A DNA stretch of 41,710 nt. It comes from Alphaproteobacteria bacterium (GTDB lineage Bacteria; Pseudomonadota; Alphaproteobacteria; UBA8366; GCA-2717185). The translations under genes and the position numbers were made by a program. This document shows positions 16,058 to 24,863 of this stretch, piece after piece. The notes beneath the pieces are model-generated. The model was not told where the DNA came from, did no database searches, and saw only the letters and a list, made by a program, of their open reading frames with translations. Positions within the stretch are counted from its first letter, which is position 1. Each line of letters begins with the position of its first letter. Location: positions 17,592-59,301 of the forward strand of contig JBBDQU010000006.1 in the NCBI GenBank assembly GCA_040905865.1, read 5' to 3'.

Positions 16058-16384
16058 TCAGTCCTTTTCCAGAGTACACTGCAAGGGATGATGATTCTTG
16101 CGGGCGAATTCCATCACCTGATTTACCTTGGTCTCCGCTACCTCATATGTAAACACGCCACAGATACCGACCCCCTTCTGGTGTACATGCAGCATAATCT
16201 GCGTCGCGGCTTCCGGTCCCTTGTTGAAGAAGCGCTCCAGAACATGCACGACAAATTCCATGGGCGTATAATCGTCATTCAACATCAGCACTTTGTACAT
16301 CGACGGCTTCTTCGTCTTCGGCTTGGCCTTTACAACCACCCCGGTTCGAATATCGCCATCTGTTCCGTTATTCTGATCGCTCAT
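16058..16384 (-). CDS. clpS: ATP-dependent Clp protease adaptor ClpS
   Basis: A 108-residue N-degron adaptor that presents N-end-rule substrates to ClpA. The core is complete: [24 protein letters not shown], with the Asn-Asp-Asp substrate pocket, and [22 protein letters not shown] for ClpA contact. A disordered ~27-residue N-terminus ([10 protein letters not shown] and a Lys-rich run), needed for delivery in studied ClpS proteins, is present. It is the first gene of the clpS-clpA operon; the promoter should lie in 16385-16500, separated from the phasin gene by a terminator. Confidence 0.96.
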   Translation of the reverse strand: MSDQNNGTDGDIRTGVVVKAKPKTKKPSMYKVLMLNDDYTPMEFVVHVLERFFNKGPEAATQIMLHVHQKGVGICGVFTYEVAETKVNQVMEFARKNHHPLQCTLEKD

Positions 16385-16513
16385 TGCGTCCCGTACCAGC
16401 GTCTATTTACATCACCATGTATATTGGTTCCCTGACCAGCGGGGAAAAGGGATAGACGGAAGAGAATATACCCGCAGCGCGTATCCCGGAAGTGTTTCCG
16501 TCGCAATAGAAAA

Positions 16514-16544
16514 ACGGCCCGGGAGCAAGACGCTCCCGGGCCGT
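16514..16544 (-). terminator. Intrinsic terminator after the phasin gene
   Basis: A perfect 13-bp stem: arm ACGGCCCGGGAGC at 16514-16526, loop AAGAC, and arm GCTCCCGGGCCGT at 16532-16544. Read leftward, the stem is followed by TTTTTC, giving a standard rho-independent terminator 44 bp past the phasin stop. It insulates the downstream clpS promoter. Confidence 0.92.
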
Positions 16545-16587
16545 TGTTCTACGCCGTGCCTTGCGGCATGCATGGATCACGCGCGGT

Positions 16588-17109
16588 TCAGCCCGCCGCG
16601 ACTTTCATGAACTTGGAGATACCGTCGTCGAATCGCTTCTGGATCGGCGCAACCGTTTCGTTGACCGTCTTCATGGACAGGTCCGAAATCCTGGTGCCTT
16701 CGCTGGCCAGAATGTCGAAACGCTGTTTCGCGAAATCCGTCTGTACGTCGATCATGTCCTGGACAGTCTTTGCCGCCATGACCGCCTTTGCCGTTTCGGC
16801 GGCGTGTTCGGCGGTTCCCTGCGCATAGGCAAGGCAGGCCTTGCTGATCTCTTCGTATCCCTTGAACCAGATATCGCCGGCCGCAACCAGGACGTCCATG
16901 TTGTCCTTGCTGGCCGTCGCCAGTTCGTCATAACTGCCGAGCAGCGCCTTGCTCGCCTTTTCACACTGCGCACGGCTCGCGGAAGCGACCTGTTCGTAGC
17001 CCTCCGTCGACGCCTTGAACGCCTGTTCAACCGTGTCCTTGCCGACCGCGAGCGCATCCTCGATCGCTTTGGTTGCGTCCTTTGCGGTACCCTGTGCCTT
17101 CGTCGCCAT
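16588..17109 (-). CDS. Phasin family protein
   Basis: A 173-residue, almost fully helical, Ala/Lys-rich protein starting MATKAQGTAKD. Amphipathic helices such as ALAVGKDTVEQAFKASTEGYEQVA and the DMIDVQTDFAKQRFDILASEGTRISDLS block match the phasin_2 family, which coats polyhydroxyalkanoate granules or otherwise associates with lipid surfaces. The start at 17109 is set by GGGAG just upstream; a longer frame from 17127 has no such site. It is monocistronic, with its own promoter (17210-17238) and terminator (16514-16544), as expected of an abundant protein. No PHA synthase is in the window. Confidence 0.85.
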   Translation of the reverse strand: MATKAQGTAKDATKAIEDALAVGKDTVEQAFKASTEGYEQVASASRAQCEKASKALLGSYDELATASKDNMDVLVAAGDIWFKGYEEISKACLAYAQGTAEHAAETAKAVMAAKTVQDMIDVQTDFAKQRFDILASEGTRISDLSMKTVNETVAPIQKRFDDGISKFMKVAAG

Positions 17110-17504
17110 GATATAACTCCCAAACAAGTGAATTGTGCCGCGAATGAGTTTCAGTCTGCTTCCGTAGCAGCGCGGACGTCTTGCTGCGGTGCAACATTTC
17201 TACAGCAAGGAATATGGGAACGACCCCCTCCGTGTCAACAAATAATTTTGTGCATCGCAGCATTTTACTGGTGCGATGCCCCGCCAGCCGGTATTTCCCG
17301 TATGCGCCGGGCCGGATCGGTGCGGAATTTTGTGTCCCGGATCCGACGCCGTATAAAAGACAATTCTTGCTGCAGTGCGGTAATTACGAAAAATCCTTCG
17401 GCGCCTTACCAAACGGATGGACAATAAACCGATTCTTAACTAACCTGTGTAAACTTATGGATTCATGATGAAATTTGGCCTGATCTGGTATATCCCAAAA
17501 AAGC
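17110..17504. other. 395-bp intergenic region between phasin and D,D-carboxypeptidase
   Basis: The two flanking genes are divergent. The left part holds the phasin leader and promoter. The right part is relatively AT-rich toward 17400-17500 and must hold the carboxypeptidase promoter, but no clear -35/-10 pair is seen for it. No gene is called here. Confidence 0.6.
17210..17238 (-). promoter_or_regulatory. Probable phasin promoter
   Basis: On the minus strand, a perfect -35 TTGACA (17233-17238) is followed after 17 bp by ATATTC (17210-17215). The -10 is weak, but alphaproteobacterial promoters are often relaxed there. It lies about 100 bp before the phasin start and would leave a long leader. 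Confidence 0.5.
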
Positions 17505-18776
17505 ATGAAACAGAACCGTCTCTTAAGCCCCGGCGCAATCGTGTTCGCCGTCACAATGGTCGCCCTGTTTTGGCTACAGGCATCGCCCGCGCAGGCACGC
17601 TATGCCGCCATTGTTATCGATGCGGATAACGGTCGCGTTCTGCATGCGGTAAACCCGGACACAAAAAAATATCCAGCATCCCTGACAAAAATGATGACAC
17701 TGTATCTGGTGTTCGAGGCGCTGGAAGCAGGGCGTCTGAAACTTGACACGCCATTGCCTGTGTCGCGTCGCGCGGAAGGCATGACGCCATCGAAGCTGGG
17801 CCTGAAACACGGCGAAACGATCTCCGTCGAATCGGTCATATTGGCCCTGGTGACCAAGTCTGCGAATGATGCTGCCGTTGTCGCTGCCGAAAAACTGGGC
17901 GGCACGGAAATCAATTTCGCCAAGCTCATGACCGAAAAGGCGCGTGAACTGGGCATGCGGCATACCACATTCCGCAATGCGTCCGGACTGCCGAACCAGG
18001 GACAGCTATCCACCGCACGCGACATGGCGAAGCTTGCCAGCAGCCTGATCAAGGATTTCCCGAAATATTACGCGTATTTTTCGCGCGACCAGTACAGCTT
18101 CCGGGGACAAAAATACAAGAATCACAACAGTCTGTTGCGTTCTGTCGATGGGACTGACGGGATCAAGACCGGTTATATCCGCGCTTCAGGCTTTAATCTC
18201 GCCGCATCGGTTTCCAGGGACAACCATCGCCTTATCGGCATCGTATTCGGCGGAAAAACGGCAAAGTCGCGCGACAAGCATATGGCGGACCTGCTTGAGC
18301 GTGAATTTAAGAAACTCGCCCTTCGCGACAAACAGCAGTCGGCTGCCAATCAGTTCGCGGAACTGAGCGAGAAGAAACTCACTCCGGCTGTAGCGCAGAA
18401 AACCGTCTCCGCGGCGCCGGCTGCGGCCCAACATCATACGCTCCCCGCACATTCCACCGCATGGGCGCAGGAAGGCACCGAATGGGCGATCCAGGTCGGC
18501 GCGTACGGCGATGTCGCCCCGGCAAGGGCTGCCGCCAATCAGGCGGTGTCGAACATACCGGAACTGACCGACCGCACGCATATCAGCATCGCGCCCTATC
18601 GCACCGGCGACCATATCATGTATCGGGCGCGGCTTATCGGTATGAGCGGCGACAGCGCGAAGCAGGCCTGCAAGCGCCTTGAACAACGGCAAATACCGTG
18701 TATCGCCATTGCGCCGGACAAGGTGCGACAGGTACAGGCATCCGATAGCGATCAAACGGCAACGCGGCAACCGTAG
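17505..18776 (+). CDS. D-alanyl-D-alanine carboxypeptidase with SPOR domain
   Basis: A 423-residue class C penicillin-binding protein (DacA/PBP5-like). A signal peptide ends near residue 31 (ASPAQA, then RYAAIVID). The serine-protease-like motifs are intact: Ser59-Leu-Thr-Lys62, Ser119-Ala-Asn121 and Lys221-Thr-Gly223. It trims the terminal D-Ala of peptidoglycan pentapeptides in the periplasm. The C-terminus (~residues 344-415, from EWAIQVGAYGD) is a SPOR domain, which binds denuded glycan at division sites; this replaces the usual PBP5 membrane-anchor region and suggests septal recruitment. Gene is monocistronic and convergent with the phosphomannomutase. Confidence 0.92.
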   Translation: MKQNRLLSPGAIVFAVTMVALFWLQASPAQARYAAIVIDADNGRVLHAVNPDTKKYPASLTKMMTLYLVFEALEAGRLKLDTPLPVSRRAEGMTPSKLGLKHGETISVESVILALVTKSANDAAVVAAEKLGGTEINFAKLMTEKARELGMRHTTFRNASGLPNQGQLSTARDMAKLASSLIKDFPKYYAYFSRDQYSFRGQKYKNHNSLLRSVDGTDGIKTGYIRASGFNLAASVSRDNHRLIGIVFGGKTAKSRDKHMADLLEREFKKLALRDKQQSAANQFAELSEKKLTPAVAQKTVSAAPAAAQHHTLPAHSTAWAQEGTEWAIQVGAYGDVAPARAAANQAVSNIPELTDRTHISIAPYRTGDHIMYRARLIGMSGDSAKQACKRLEQRQIPCIAIAPDKVRQVQASDSDQTATRQP

Positions 18777-18780
18777 ATCT

Positions 18781-18802
18781 CGCCGGCGTCAGAAAGCCGG
18801 CG
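18781..18802. terminator. Possible hairpin between convergent genes
   Basis: CGCCGGC and GCCGGCG arms of 7 bp with an 8-base loop, directly after the carboxypeptidase stop and overlapping the end of the convergent phosphomannomutase. No T-run follows on either strand, so termination is only a possibility. Confidence 0.3.
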
Positions 18803-20168
18803 CATCGACGCCGCACCCCCTGAGATGATCGATAACCGTGGTTTTCAGTCTGGCAAGGCCTGCGTCGTTTGCCGATTCACAGCGCACGACGAGCACGGCC
18901 TGGGTGTTCGATGCCCGAAGCAGCCACCAACCGTCCTCGTTAAGCACACGCACGCCATCCGTATCGTTCACCTGCGCCGCCGTGCCCGCCAACCGGCTCT
19001 TGACCTCATCGATAACGGCGAATTTGCGTTCTTCGGCGATATCGAAGCGAATTTCGGGCGTATTCACGACCTGCGGCAGGGCATCGCGCATATCCGCCAG
19101 CGACCGGTCGCCATGGGCCACGATATCCAGCAGCCGGACCGCCGCATAAAGCGCGTCGTCGAAACCGTAGTAGCGGTCCGCAAAAAAGATATGGCCGCTC
19201 ATTTCACCCGCCAGCGGCGCGGACAGTTCCGCCATTCGTGTCTTGATGATCGAATGTCCGGTCGCCGCCATGACAGGATTGCCGCCACAGCGGGAAATTT
19301 CATCGAACAGCACCTGGCTCGCCTTGACATCCGCGATGACCGTCGCGCCCGGCCGCCGCGCCAGCAGGTCACGCGCATAGATCGACAGCAACTGGTCGCC
19401 CCAGAGAATCCGGCCCTTGCCGTCGACAACGCCGATACGGTCGCCATCGCCGTCAAAGGCAATCCCGAGGTCACAGTTCTCCCTTGCCACGGCGTCCTGA
19501 AGCTGCCGGAGGTTTTCAGGCACGGTCGGATCCGGGTGATGGTTCGGAAATGTGCCGTCGATTTCCGCATTCAGGAGAACATGCGTACCGGGCAATTGCC
19601 GGGTCAGCGCGGCCATTGCCTCGCCCGCCGCACCGTTGCCAGCATCCCAGGCAACCTTGAGACCCCTTGATGCCGTATAGTCGATACGCAGTCGCGAGAC
19701 ATATGCCGCCATCAGGGCGATATCGCTGGCGATTCCCGCACCGTCGACCCAATCGCCCGCGGCGGCCAGCACGCCCAGCTTGTTGATATCGCCGCCCCAG
19801 AACGAGGCGCCGCCGAGCATCATCTTGAACCCGTTATGGTTCGGCGGGTTATGCGAACCGGTGACCATGACGCCGCCATCCGCCTGCATCGCCTTCGTCG
19901 CGAAATACAGCGACGGCGTCGGCCCCAGGCCGATCCGCAAGACCTGCATGCCGCTGTCGCATAATCCGTCGACCAGGCTTGCCGCCAGTTCCGGCGAACT
20001 CGTCCGGCCATCGAAACCGACGCAGACCAATCGGCCGTCGCGGCGCGCAACGATTGTCCCGAAGGACCTGCCCAGCGCGTAGGCGTCTGCCGGGAACAGG
20101 GTCTCCCCCACGGTCCCCCGGATATCGTATTCACGCAGAATCTGCGGCGAAAAATCATGCTTTTTCAT
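18789..20168 (-). CDS. Phosphomannomutase/phosphoglucomutase
   Basis: A 459-residue alpha-D-phosphohexomutase of the AlgC/ManB type that interconverts hexose 6- and 1-phosphates. The phosphoserine loop [14 protein letters not shown], the Mg-binding [12 protein letters not shown], the sugar loop [11 protein letters not shown] and a C-terminal phosphate-contact segment [17 protein letters not shown] are all visible. The start overlaps the ugd stop by 4 bp (ATGA), so it is translationally coupled. With ugd and galU it supplies precursors for exopolysaccharide or LPS. Mannose versus glucose preference cannot be read. Confidence 0.92.
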   Translation of the reverse strand: MKKHDFSPQILREYDIRGTVGETLFPADAYALGRSFGTIVARRDGRLVCVGFDGRTSSPELAASLVDGLCDSGMQVLRIGLGPTPSLYFATKAMQADGGVMVTGSHNPPNHNGFKMMLGGASFWGGDINKLGVLAAAGDWVDGAGIASDIALMAAYVSRLRIDYTASRGLKVAWDAGNGAAGEAMAALTRQLPGTHVLLNAEIDGTFPNHHPDPTVPENLRQLQDAVARENCDLGIAFDGDGDRIGVVDGKGRILWGDQLLSIYARDLLARRPGATVIADVKASQVLFDEISRCGGNPVMAATGHSIIKTRMAELSAPLAGEMSGHIFFADRYYGFDDALYAAVRLLDIVAHGDRSLADMRDALPQVVNTPEIRFDIAEERKFAVIDEVKSRLAGTAAQVNDTDGVRVLNEDGWWLLRASNTQAVLVVRCESANDAGLARLKTTVIDHLRGCGVDAPAF

Positions 20169-21514
20169 TGTGCATCCGCCAGTATCCTGGGTTCCGCCAC
20201 GACCGGCCGATCCGGCCGCCCGATGCTGTGATACACGAACCCCGCCGCCGCCATCTCGCCCGGATTATAGATGTTTCTGAAGTCGAGCATCAGGGGCTGC
20301 CGCAACAGCGAACGCACGCGGGACAGATCCAGCATGCGGAATTCATCCCATTCGGTAATGATGATCACCGCCGACGCGCCCTCCATGGTTTCATAGGCCC
20401 CGGGACACCATTCGACACCGGGCAGAAGCGGCGCGGCCTCTTTCATGCCTTCGGGGTCATATGCCCGTATCTGGGCGCCCGCCTGAATAAGAACCGGAAC
20501 GATATCGAGGCTTGGCGCTTCGCGCATGTCATCCGTATTCGGCTTGAACGTGACGCCCAGTACCGCCAGCGTCAGCCCGTCCACCGAACCGCCGCAGGCG
20601 GCGATCACCCGGGCGGCCATGGCCTTCTTGCGGTTGTCGTTGGCTTCGATGACCGATTCCACGATCGTCATTGGCGCGCCGTATTCCCGCGCCGTCTTCA
20701 CCAGCGCCAGCGTATCCTTCGGAAAACAGGATCCTCCGTATCCGGGGCCGGCATGCAGGAACTTGCGCCCGATCCGGCCATCCAGCCCGATGCCCCGCGC
20801 CACATCCTGAACGTTGGCGCCGACCTTGTCGCAGACATCGGCAATTTCATTGATAAATGTGATCTTCGTTGCCAGGAATGCGTTGGTCGCATACTTGATC
20901 AGTTCGGCCGTTTCCCGCTGCGTAAACAGCATCGGTGTTTCCAGCAGGTAAAGCGGCCGGTACAGCATGCGCATGACATCCTGAGCCGTGCTGCTGTCCG
21001 TCCCGATAACGATCCGGTCGGGTCTCATGAAATCTTCGATGGCTGAACCTTCGCGCAGGAATTCCGGGTTGGAAACGACGTCGTAATCGGCATCGGGGCG
21101 CGTCTCCCGGATGATCCGGTCCACCTCGGCGCCAGTCCCTACCGGAACCGTCGATTTCGTCACGACGACCGTATACCCCTCCAGGCACTCGGCAATCTCC
21201 TTCGCCGCCGCGTAGACATAGCTGAGGTCGGCATGACCGTCGCCGCGCCGACTGGGCGTCCCGACCGCGATAAAGACCGCGTCGGCCATCCGCACCGCCG
21301 CCGGCAGCTCAGTCGTCACGGTCAGGCGGCCATTTTCGAACCCGGTCCGGACCAGGGCATCGAGTCCCGGTTCGAAAATCGGCATTTCGCCACGCATCAG
21401 GCGCTCGATCTTGGATTCATCCTTGTCGACGCATGTCACCTCGACACCGAATTTGGCAAAGCAGGCGCCAGACACCAGACCGACATAGCCAGTCCCGATC
21501 ATCGCGATCCGCAT
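20165..21514 (-). CDS. ugd: UDP-glucose 6-dehydrogenase
   Basis: A 449-residue NAD-dependent enzyme that oxidises UDP-glucose to UDP-glucuronate. The N-terminal Rossmann motif [19 protein letters not shown] is followed by the catalytic-cysteine block [16 protein letters not shown] and the substrate loop [13 protein letters not shown] near the C-terminus. Length is typical. It sits between galU, which makes its substrate (45 bp away), and the phosphomannomutase, with which it overlaps by 4 bp, a normal exopolysaccharide precursor operon. Confidence 0.95.
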   Translation of the reverse strand: MRIAMIGTGYVGLVSGACFAKFGVEVTCVDKDESKIERLMRGEMPIFEPGLDALVRTGFENGRLTVTTELPAAVRMADAVFIAVGTPSRRGDGHADLSYVYAAAKEIAECLEGYTVVVTKSTVPVGTGAEVDRIIRETRPDADYDVVSNPEFLREGSAIEDFMRPDRIVIGTDSSTAQDVMRMLYRPLYLLETPMLFTQRETAELIKYATNAFLATKITFINEIADVCDKVGANVQDVARGIGLDGRIGRKFLHAGPGYGGSCFPKDTLALVKTAREYGAPMTIVESVIEANDNRKKAMAARVIAACGGSVDGLTLAVLGVTFKPNTDDMREAPSLDIVPVLIQAGAQIRAYDPEGMKEAAPLLPGVEWCPGAYETMEGASAVIIITEWDEFRMLDLSRVRSLLRQPLMLDFRNIYNPGEMAAAGFVYHSIGRPDRPVVAEPRILADAQ

Positions 21515-21559
21515 GAATTTGGCTCCCTAAATTCAGGTCAGAATATGCCGGCGGGCGAA

Positions 21560-22435
21560 TTAAGCACCGGCATGGCTTCTCAATATGTCCCGCATGGCCG
21601 GCGCGAGATCGTCGCGGGCGAGTGCAAAGGCGATCGAGGCATCCAGGAAACCTGCCTTGTCGCCGCAATCGAACCGCCGTCCCTCGAACCGCAGCCCGTG
21701 GAACGGGCTCGATCCCAAAATTGCCGCCATGGCGTCGGTCAGCTGGATTTCGCCGCCAGCCCCCTTCTCCTGGCGGCCCAGATATTCGAAAACCTGCGGC
21801 TGCAGGATATAGCGCCCGATTATCGACAGGGTCGACGGCGCATCGGCCGGGTCCGGCTTTTCCACCAGACCGCGGATCGAGACAAGGTTACCGGATTCGT
21901 TTTCGATATCCAGTATCCCGTAACGGCTGGTATGTTCGCGCGGCACGTCCATCACTGCCACCACGCTGCCGCCGGTTTCCGCCTGGACATCGACCATCTG
22001 CTTCAGGCAGGGCGTTTGCGCCTGCACCAGGTCATCGGCCAGCAACACGGCAAAGGGTTCGTCGCCAACCAGATTCCGCGCGCACCATACCGCGTGCCCC
22101 AGTCCCAGGGGCTGCATCTGCCGCGTATAACTGATCTGCCCGGGCTTTGGCATCCAGCTGCGGATCGCGTCGAGAATATCGTTGCGTCCACGATCCACCA
22201 GCATATTTTCGAGCTCCGGCGAATAATCGAAATGATCCTCGATGGCGTGCTTGCCGCGGCCGGTGACGAAAATGAAATCCTCGATCCCGGCGGCCTGCGC
22301 CTCTTCGACCGCGTACTGGATCAGGGGCTTGTCGACAATGGGCAGCATTTCCTTTGGCATGGCCTTGGTGGCGGGTAAAAACCGGGTGCCCATCCCGCCC
22401 ACGGGAAACACCGCTTTGCGTATTTTCCTGTTCAT
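21560..22435 (-). CDS. galU: UTP-glucose-1-phosphate uridylyltransferase
   Basis: A 291-residue nucleotidyltransferase that makes UDP-glucose. The signature FPVGGMGTRFLPATKAMPKEMLPIVD-type N-terminal block begins right after the start MNRKIRKAV at 22435; an in-frame extension to 22519 has no family support. Further landmarks are LADDLVQ, the substrate loop GLVEKPDPADAPSTLSIIGRY and GGEIQLTDAM. It leads the sugar-nucleotide operon and follows the J-protein gene on the same strand after 87 bp. Confidence 0.95.
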   Translation of the reverse strand: MNRKIRKAVFPVGGMGTRFLPATKAMPKEMLPIVDKPLIQYAVEEAQAAGIEDFIFVTGRGKHAIEDHFDYSPELENMLVDRGRNDILDAIRSWMPKPGQISYTRQMQPLGLGHAVWCARNLVGDEPFAVLLADDLVQAQTPCLKQMVDVQAETGGSVVAVMDVPREHTSRYGILDIENESGNLVSIRGLVEKPDPADAPSTLSIIGRYILQPQVFEYLGRQEKGAGGEIQLTDAMAAILGSSPFHGLRFEGRRFDCGDKAGFLDASIAFALARDDLAPAMRDILRSHAGA

Positions 22436-22522
22436 GCTGCCTGATTCAATCCAATCCGATGAAATGTTCGCTTTCTTGCCATAACTGCCTTGTACTCGCA
22501 ACCGTAGTGGCTGCGACAATTT

Positions 22523-23251
22523 TTACATTCCGTCCTCGGACGCCAGCCGCATGAGACATTCCCTAGCTTCATTTATCTTGGCGGCAAGATAGTCCGATCC
22601 GCCGTGATCAGGATGCATCTTTTTCATGAGTTCCCGGTGCTGCCGGTTGATTTCCTCCCGGGAAGCATTCGGTTCGAGGTCCAGAATCCGATACGCCTCC
22701 TCCACCGTCATCCGGCCATCGGCCGACCGGGGTGTTTCAGACTCCCTGTTGCCGCTTCCGGCGCGTTCCCGCCAGGCATCGCCGTATTGCCGATCGAGAT
22801 AGGCGCCCAGAATGTTTGCCGACTGTTCGTCCGCCCGGCTGGCGTCTGTAAACAGCTTCAGCACTTCGTCCATTGTCATCCGCGACAATTGCCGGCCCGC
22901 GAAAGCCCCTTCCAGTACTTCGCCGTCCATATCGCCGGTATCGTGATCGAGCGTCATGGCGACGAAGCGGGTATTGACGCTGGACTGCCCGCCGCTGCTG
23001 GGGCCCCGGGCCGAGCGCGCCATCCGGCCCAGCATTCGAAGCCGCATGATCCAGGGCAGCAGCCCCATGAAGGCGATCCACAGCAGCGAGAACCGGCCGG
23101 TCAGAACAAGCACCAGCGCGAGGACGACCGCCAGGATCGCGCCGGCCCAGCGCAGCGCCTTCAGGATTTGCTTCGTATCGGCGCCGACGAACCAGCGGCC
23201 AACCAGAAGGGCGCCGACCAGAAGGGCCACGCCGAGCAGCAGCCAGGACAT
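22523..23251 (-). CDS. Membrane-anchored J-domain protein
   Basis: A 242-residue type III J-protein. Two hydrophobic helices at the N-terminus (MSWLLLGVALLVGALLVGR and IVAVVLALVLVLTG-like stretch up to ~residue 65) anchor it in the inner membrane. The C-terminal J-domain (~180-240) contains MTVEEAYRILDLEPNASREEI and the essential HPD in KKMHPDHGGSDYLA, so it should stimulate DnaK ATPase. The start at 23251 lies 5 bp after the VWA gene's stop. Longer readings cross the VWA gene and are rejected. The middle region between membrane helices and J-domain is conserved in appearance but unassigned. Confidence 0.85.
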   Translation of the reverse strand: MSWLLLGVALLVGALLVGRWFVGADTKQILKALRWAGAILAVVLALVLVLTGRFSLLWIAFMGLLPWIMRLRMLGRMARSARGPSSGGQSSVNTRFVAMTLDHDTGDMDGEVLEGAFAGRQLSRMTMDEVLKLFTDASRADEQSANILGAYLDRQYGDAWRERAGSGNRESETPRSADGRMTVEEAYRILDLEPNASREEINRQHRELMKKMHPDHGGSDYLAAKINEARECLMRLASEDGM

Positions 23252-23256
23252 CGGCG

Positions 23257-23964
23257 CTAGTTCCCGCCGCGGGTCATCTGGTCGGTCAGCCGCAGGGTTT
23301 CGCCGCCCTTTCGCCTGCCGTATTCCAGCATGGCCCGACGGCCGCCCGCCGCGTAGACGGCGACCGCGGAAAGCAGTTCGCGAAGCTGTTGCGCACTGTT
23401 GGAGTCGAAACGGCAATAGGCCCCGTTTGTAAGCCGGGCAATCTGGCGAAAGGCGCGTTCGGCGATGGGGTTGCCGCCTTCCTGGAACACGAAGGCCGGC
23501 ACGTTCAGCAGGCCGAGTTCGCCGGCATGCCGGCACAGAACGTCGACATCTTCCTCCATGGCGTCGCCGATGAACACCAGCGCGTTCACCTGCCGGATCC
23601 CGGTTTCCCGGATCGCGTGCTTCAGGACCTTTTCAATCTGGGTCGCGCCGCCAAGGCAGCGCACGCTTTCCATGAAGCGCAGCAGGCGTGTGGAATCGGG
23701 CGTCCATTTGCTCGCCCGGCACTGGCCATAGCCGCGGTAGTACAGCAGTTGCACCTCCAGCCCGCCCAGCATGCTGGTTTCGACGAACATGTCACCCTGG
23801 ATCCTGCAGGCGTGATCCCAGCTGTGTTCCCGGCTGGCGGTCGCGTCCATGGCGAAGATCAAACGTCCCCGGTCTCCCGCGCGGGTCGCAGGCGCGGGGG
23901 TTTCCGCGACTTTCCTGAGGAATCGCGCAACATCGTCGCCACTGGAAGCGGGCAGTTTGGCCAT
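23257..23964 (-). CDS. VWA-domain protein
   Basis: A 235-residue protein made almost entirely of a von Willebrand A-like fold. The metal-ion-dependent adhesion site is visible but modified: AMDATASRE supplies Asp-x-Thr-x-Ser where the standard is Asp-x-Ser-x-Ser, with a GGATQ Thr and a GDAMEED Asp completing it. No signal peptide is seen, so it is probably cytoplasmic. It lies between mipZ and the membrane J-protein, all in one transcription unit with 5 bp to the J-protein and 59 bp to mipZ. No specific partner is known to me. Confidence 0.75.
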   Translation of the reverse strand: MAKLPASSGDDVARFLRKVAETPAPATRAGDRGRLIFAMDATASREHSWDHACRIQGDMFVETSMLGGLEVQLLYYRGYGQCRASKWTPDSTRLLRFMESVRCLGGATQIEKVLKHAIRETGIRQVNALVFIGDAMEEDVDVLCRHAGELGLLNVPAFVFQEGGNPIAERAFRQIARLTNGAYCRFDSNSAQQLRELLSAVAVYAAGGRRAMLEYGRRKGGETLRLTDQMTRGGN

Positions 23965-24023
23965 AGGCTCAATATGGGGTCTTTTGACCCGAAAATTCCA
24001 GTTTTTTGGACGATACCGGCGAT

Positions 24024-24863
24024 CTATTCCGTCGTCGGCAGCCCGATGGCCTGCAGCAACTGGCGCACTTCCTGCCGCGCCGCGATATGCGACATGTTCA
24101 TTTTCAGGCCCGATGCCGGATTGCGCAGATCCAGCAGGGTCAGCCCCTTCAGGAACAGTTCGCGAAAGACCACCCGCTCGCTGAACCCCGGCGCCAGCCG
24201 GAACCCGATCCGGCGCGACAGTTCCTTTATGGTGCGGTCAATCGACCGCTTGTTGCGGGATTCCAGCGTCCCCATGCGGTTGCGCATGACGATCCAGTCG
24301 ATCGATCCGCCGTCGCGCAGGGCGCGGGCCTTTTTCTGCTCCCAGACCATTTCGGCGTAGCGGCTGGGATGGCGGACCCGGCCCGTATCCGGATCGACAT
24401 CCGCCAGCAGGTCGAGGTCGATATAGCTGTCGTTCAGCGGCGTGATCAGCGTATCCGCGCGGCTGTGGGCATGGCGCGACAGCGCCGTGTCGCTGCCCGG
24501 CGTATCGATCACGATAAACGCGTTTTCCCGGCCCAGTTCCGCCAGGCCGGCTTCCAACCGTCCGCGGTCCACCATGCGGGCCTCCAGCCCGCTGTCCAGG
24601 TCGCTGGGTTCGATCCGTCGATGGTCCGGGACGACGAGGCGCTGGCCGTTCGATGCGTTGTACTGGTTCCGGTTCCCCACGTAGCGGGTCAGGGTGCCCT
24701 GCCCCGCGTCCAGGTCGATGGACCCGACGCGAAAACCGCCCTGCAACAGCCCCGCGATCAGGTGCATGGCCGTGGTCGATTTGCCCGAACCGCCCTTTTC
24801 GTTGCCAATGACGACGATATGCGGTTTTCCCTCCGGCGCCGCCGTCACGCGGCGCGCAGCCAT
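24024..24863 (-). CDS. mipZ: Division-plane positioning ATPase MipZ
   Basis: A 279-residue P-loop ATPase of the ParA/MinD superfamily. The deviant Walker A GNEKGGSGKSTTAMHL is characteristic of MipZ rather than ParA; VGSIDLDAGQGTLTRYVGNR and FIVIDTPGSDTALSRHAHSRADTLITPLNDSYIDLDLLADVD continue the family. In Caulobacter MipZ binds ParB near the origin and blocks FtsZ polymerisation near the poles. The ATG at 24863 lies inside the end of the molybdopterin gene; a GTG at 24848 would overlap that stop by exactly 4 bases and is an equally good start. The gene is followed by a VWA and a J-protein gene. Confidence 0.9.
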   Translation of the reverse strand: MAARRVTAAPEGKPHIVVIGNEKGGSGKSTTAMHLIAGLLQGGFRVGSIDLDAGQGTLTRYVGNRNQYNASNGQRLVVPDHRRIEPSDLDSGLEARMVDRGRLEAGLAELGRENAFIVIDTPGSDTALSRHAHSRADTLITPLNDSYIDLDLLADVDPDTGRVRHPSRYAEMVWEQKKARALRDGGSIDWIVMRNRMGTLESRNKRSIDRTIKELSRRIGFRLAPGFSERVVFRELFLKGLTLLDLRNPASGLKMNMSHIAARQEVRQLLQAIGLPTTE

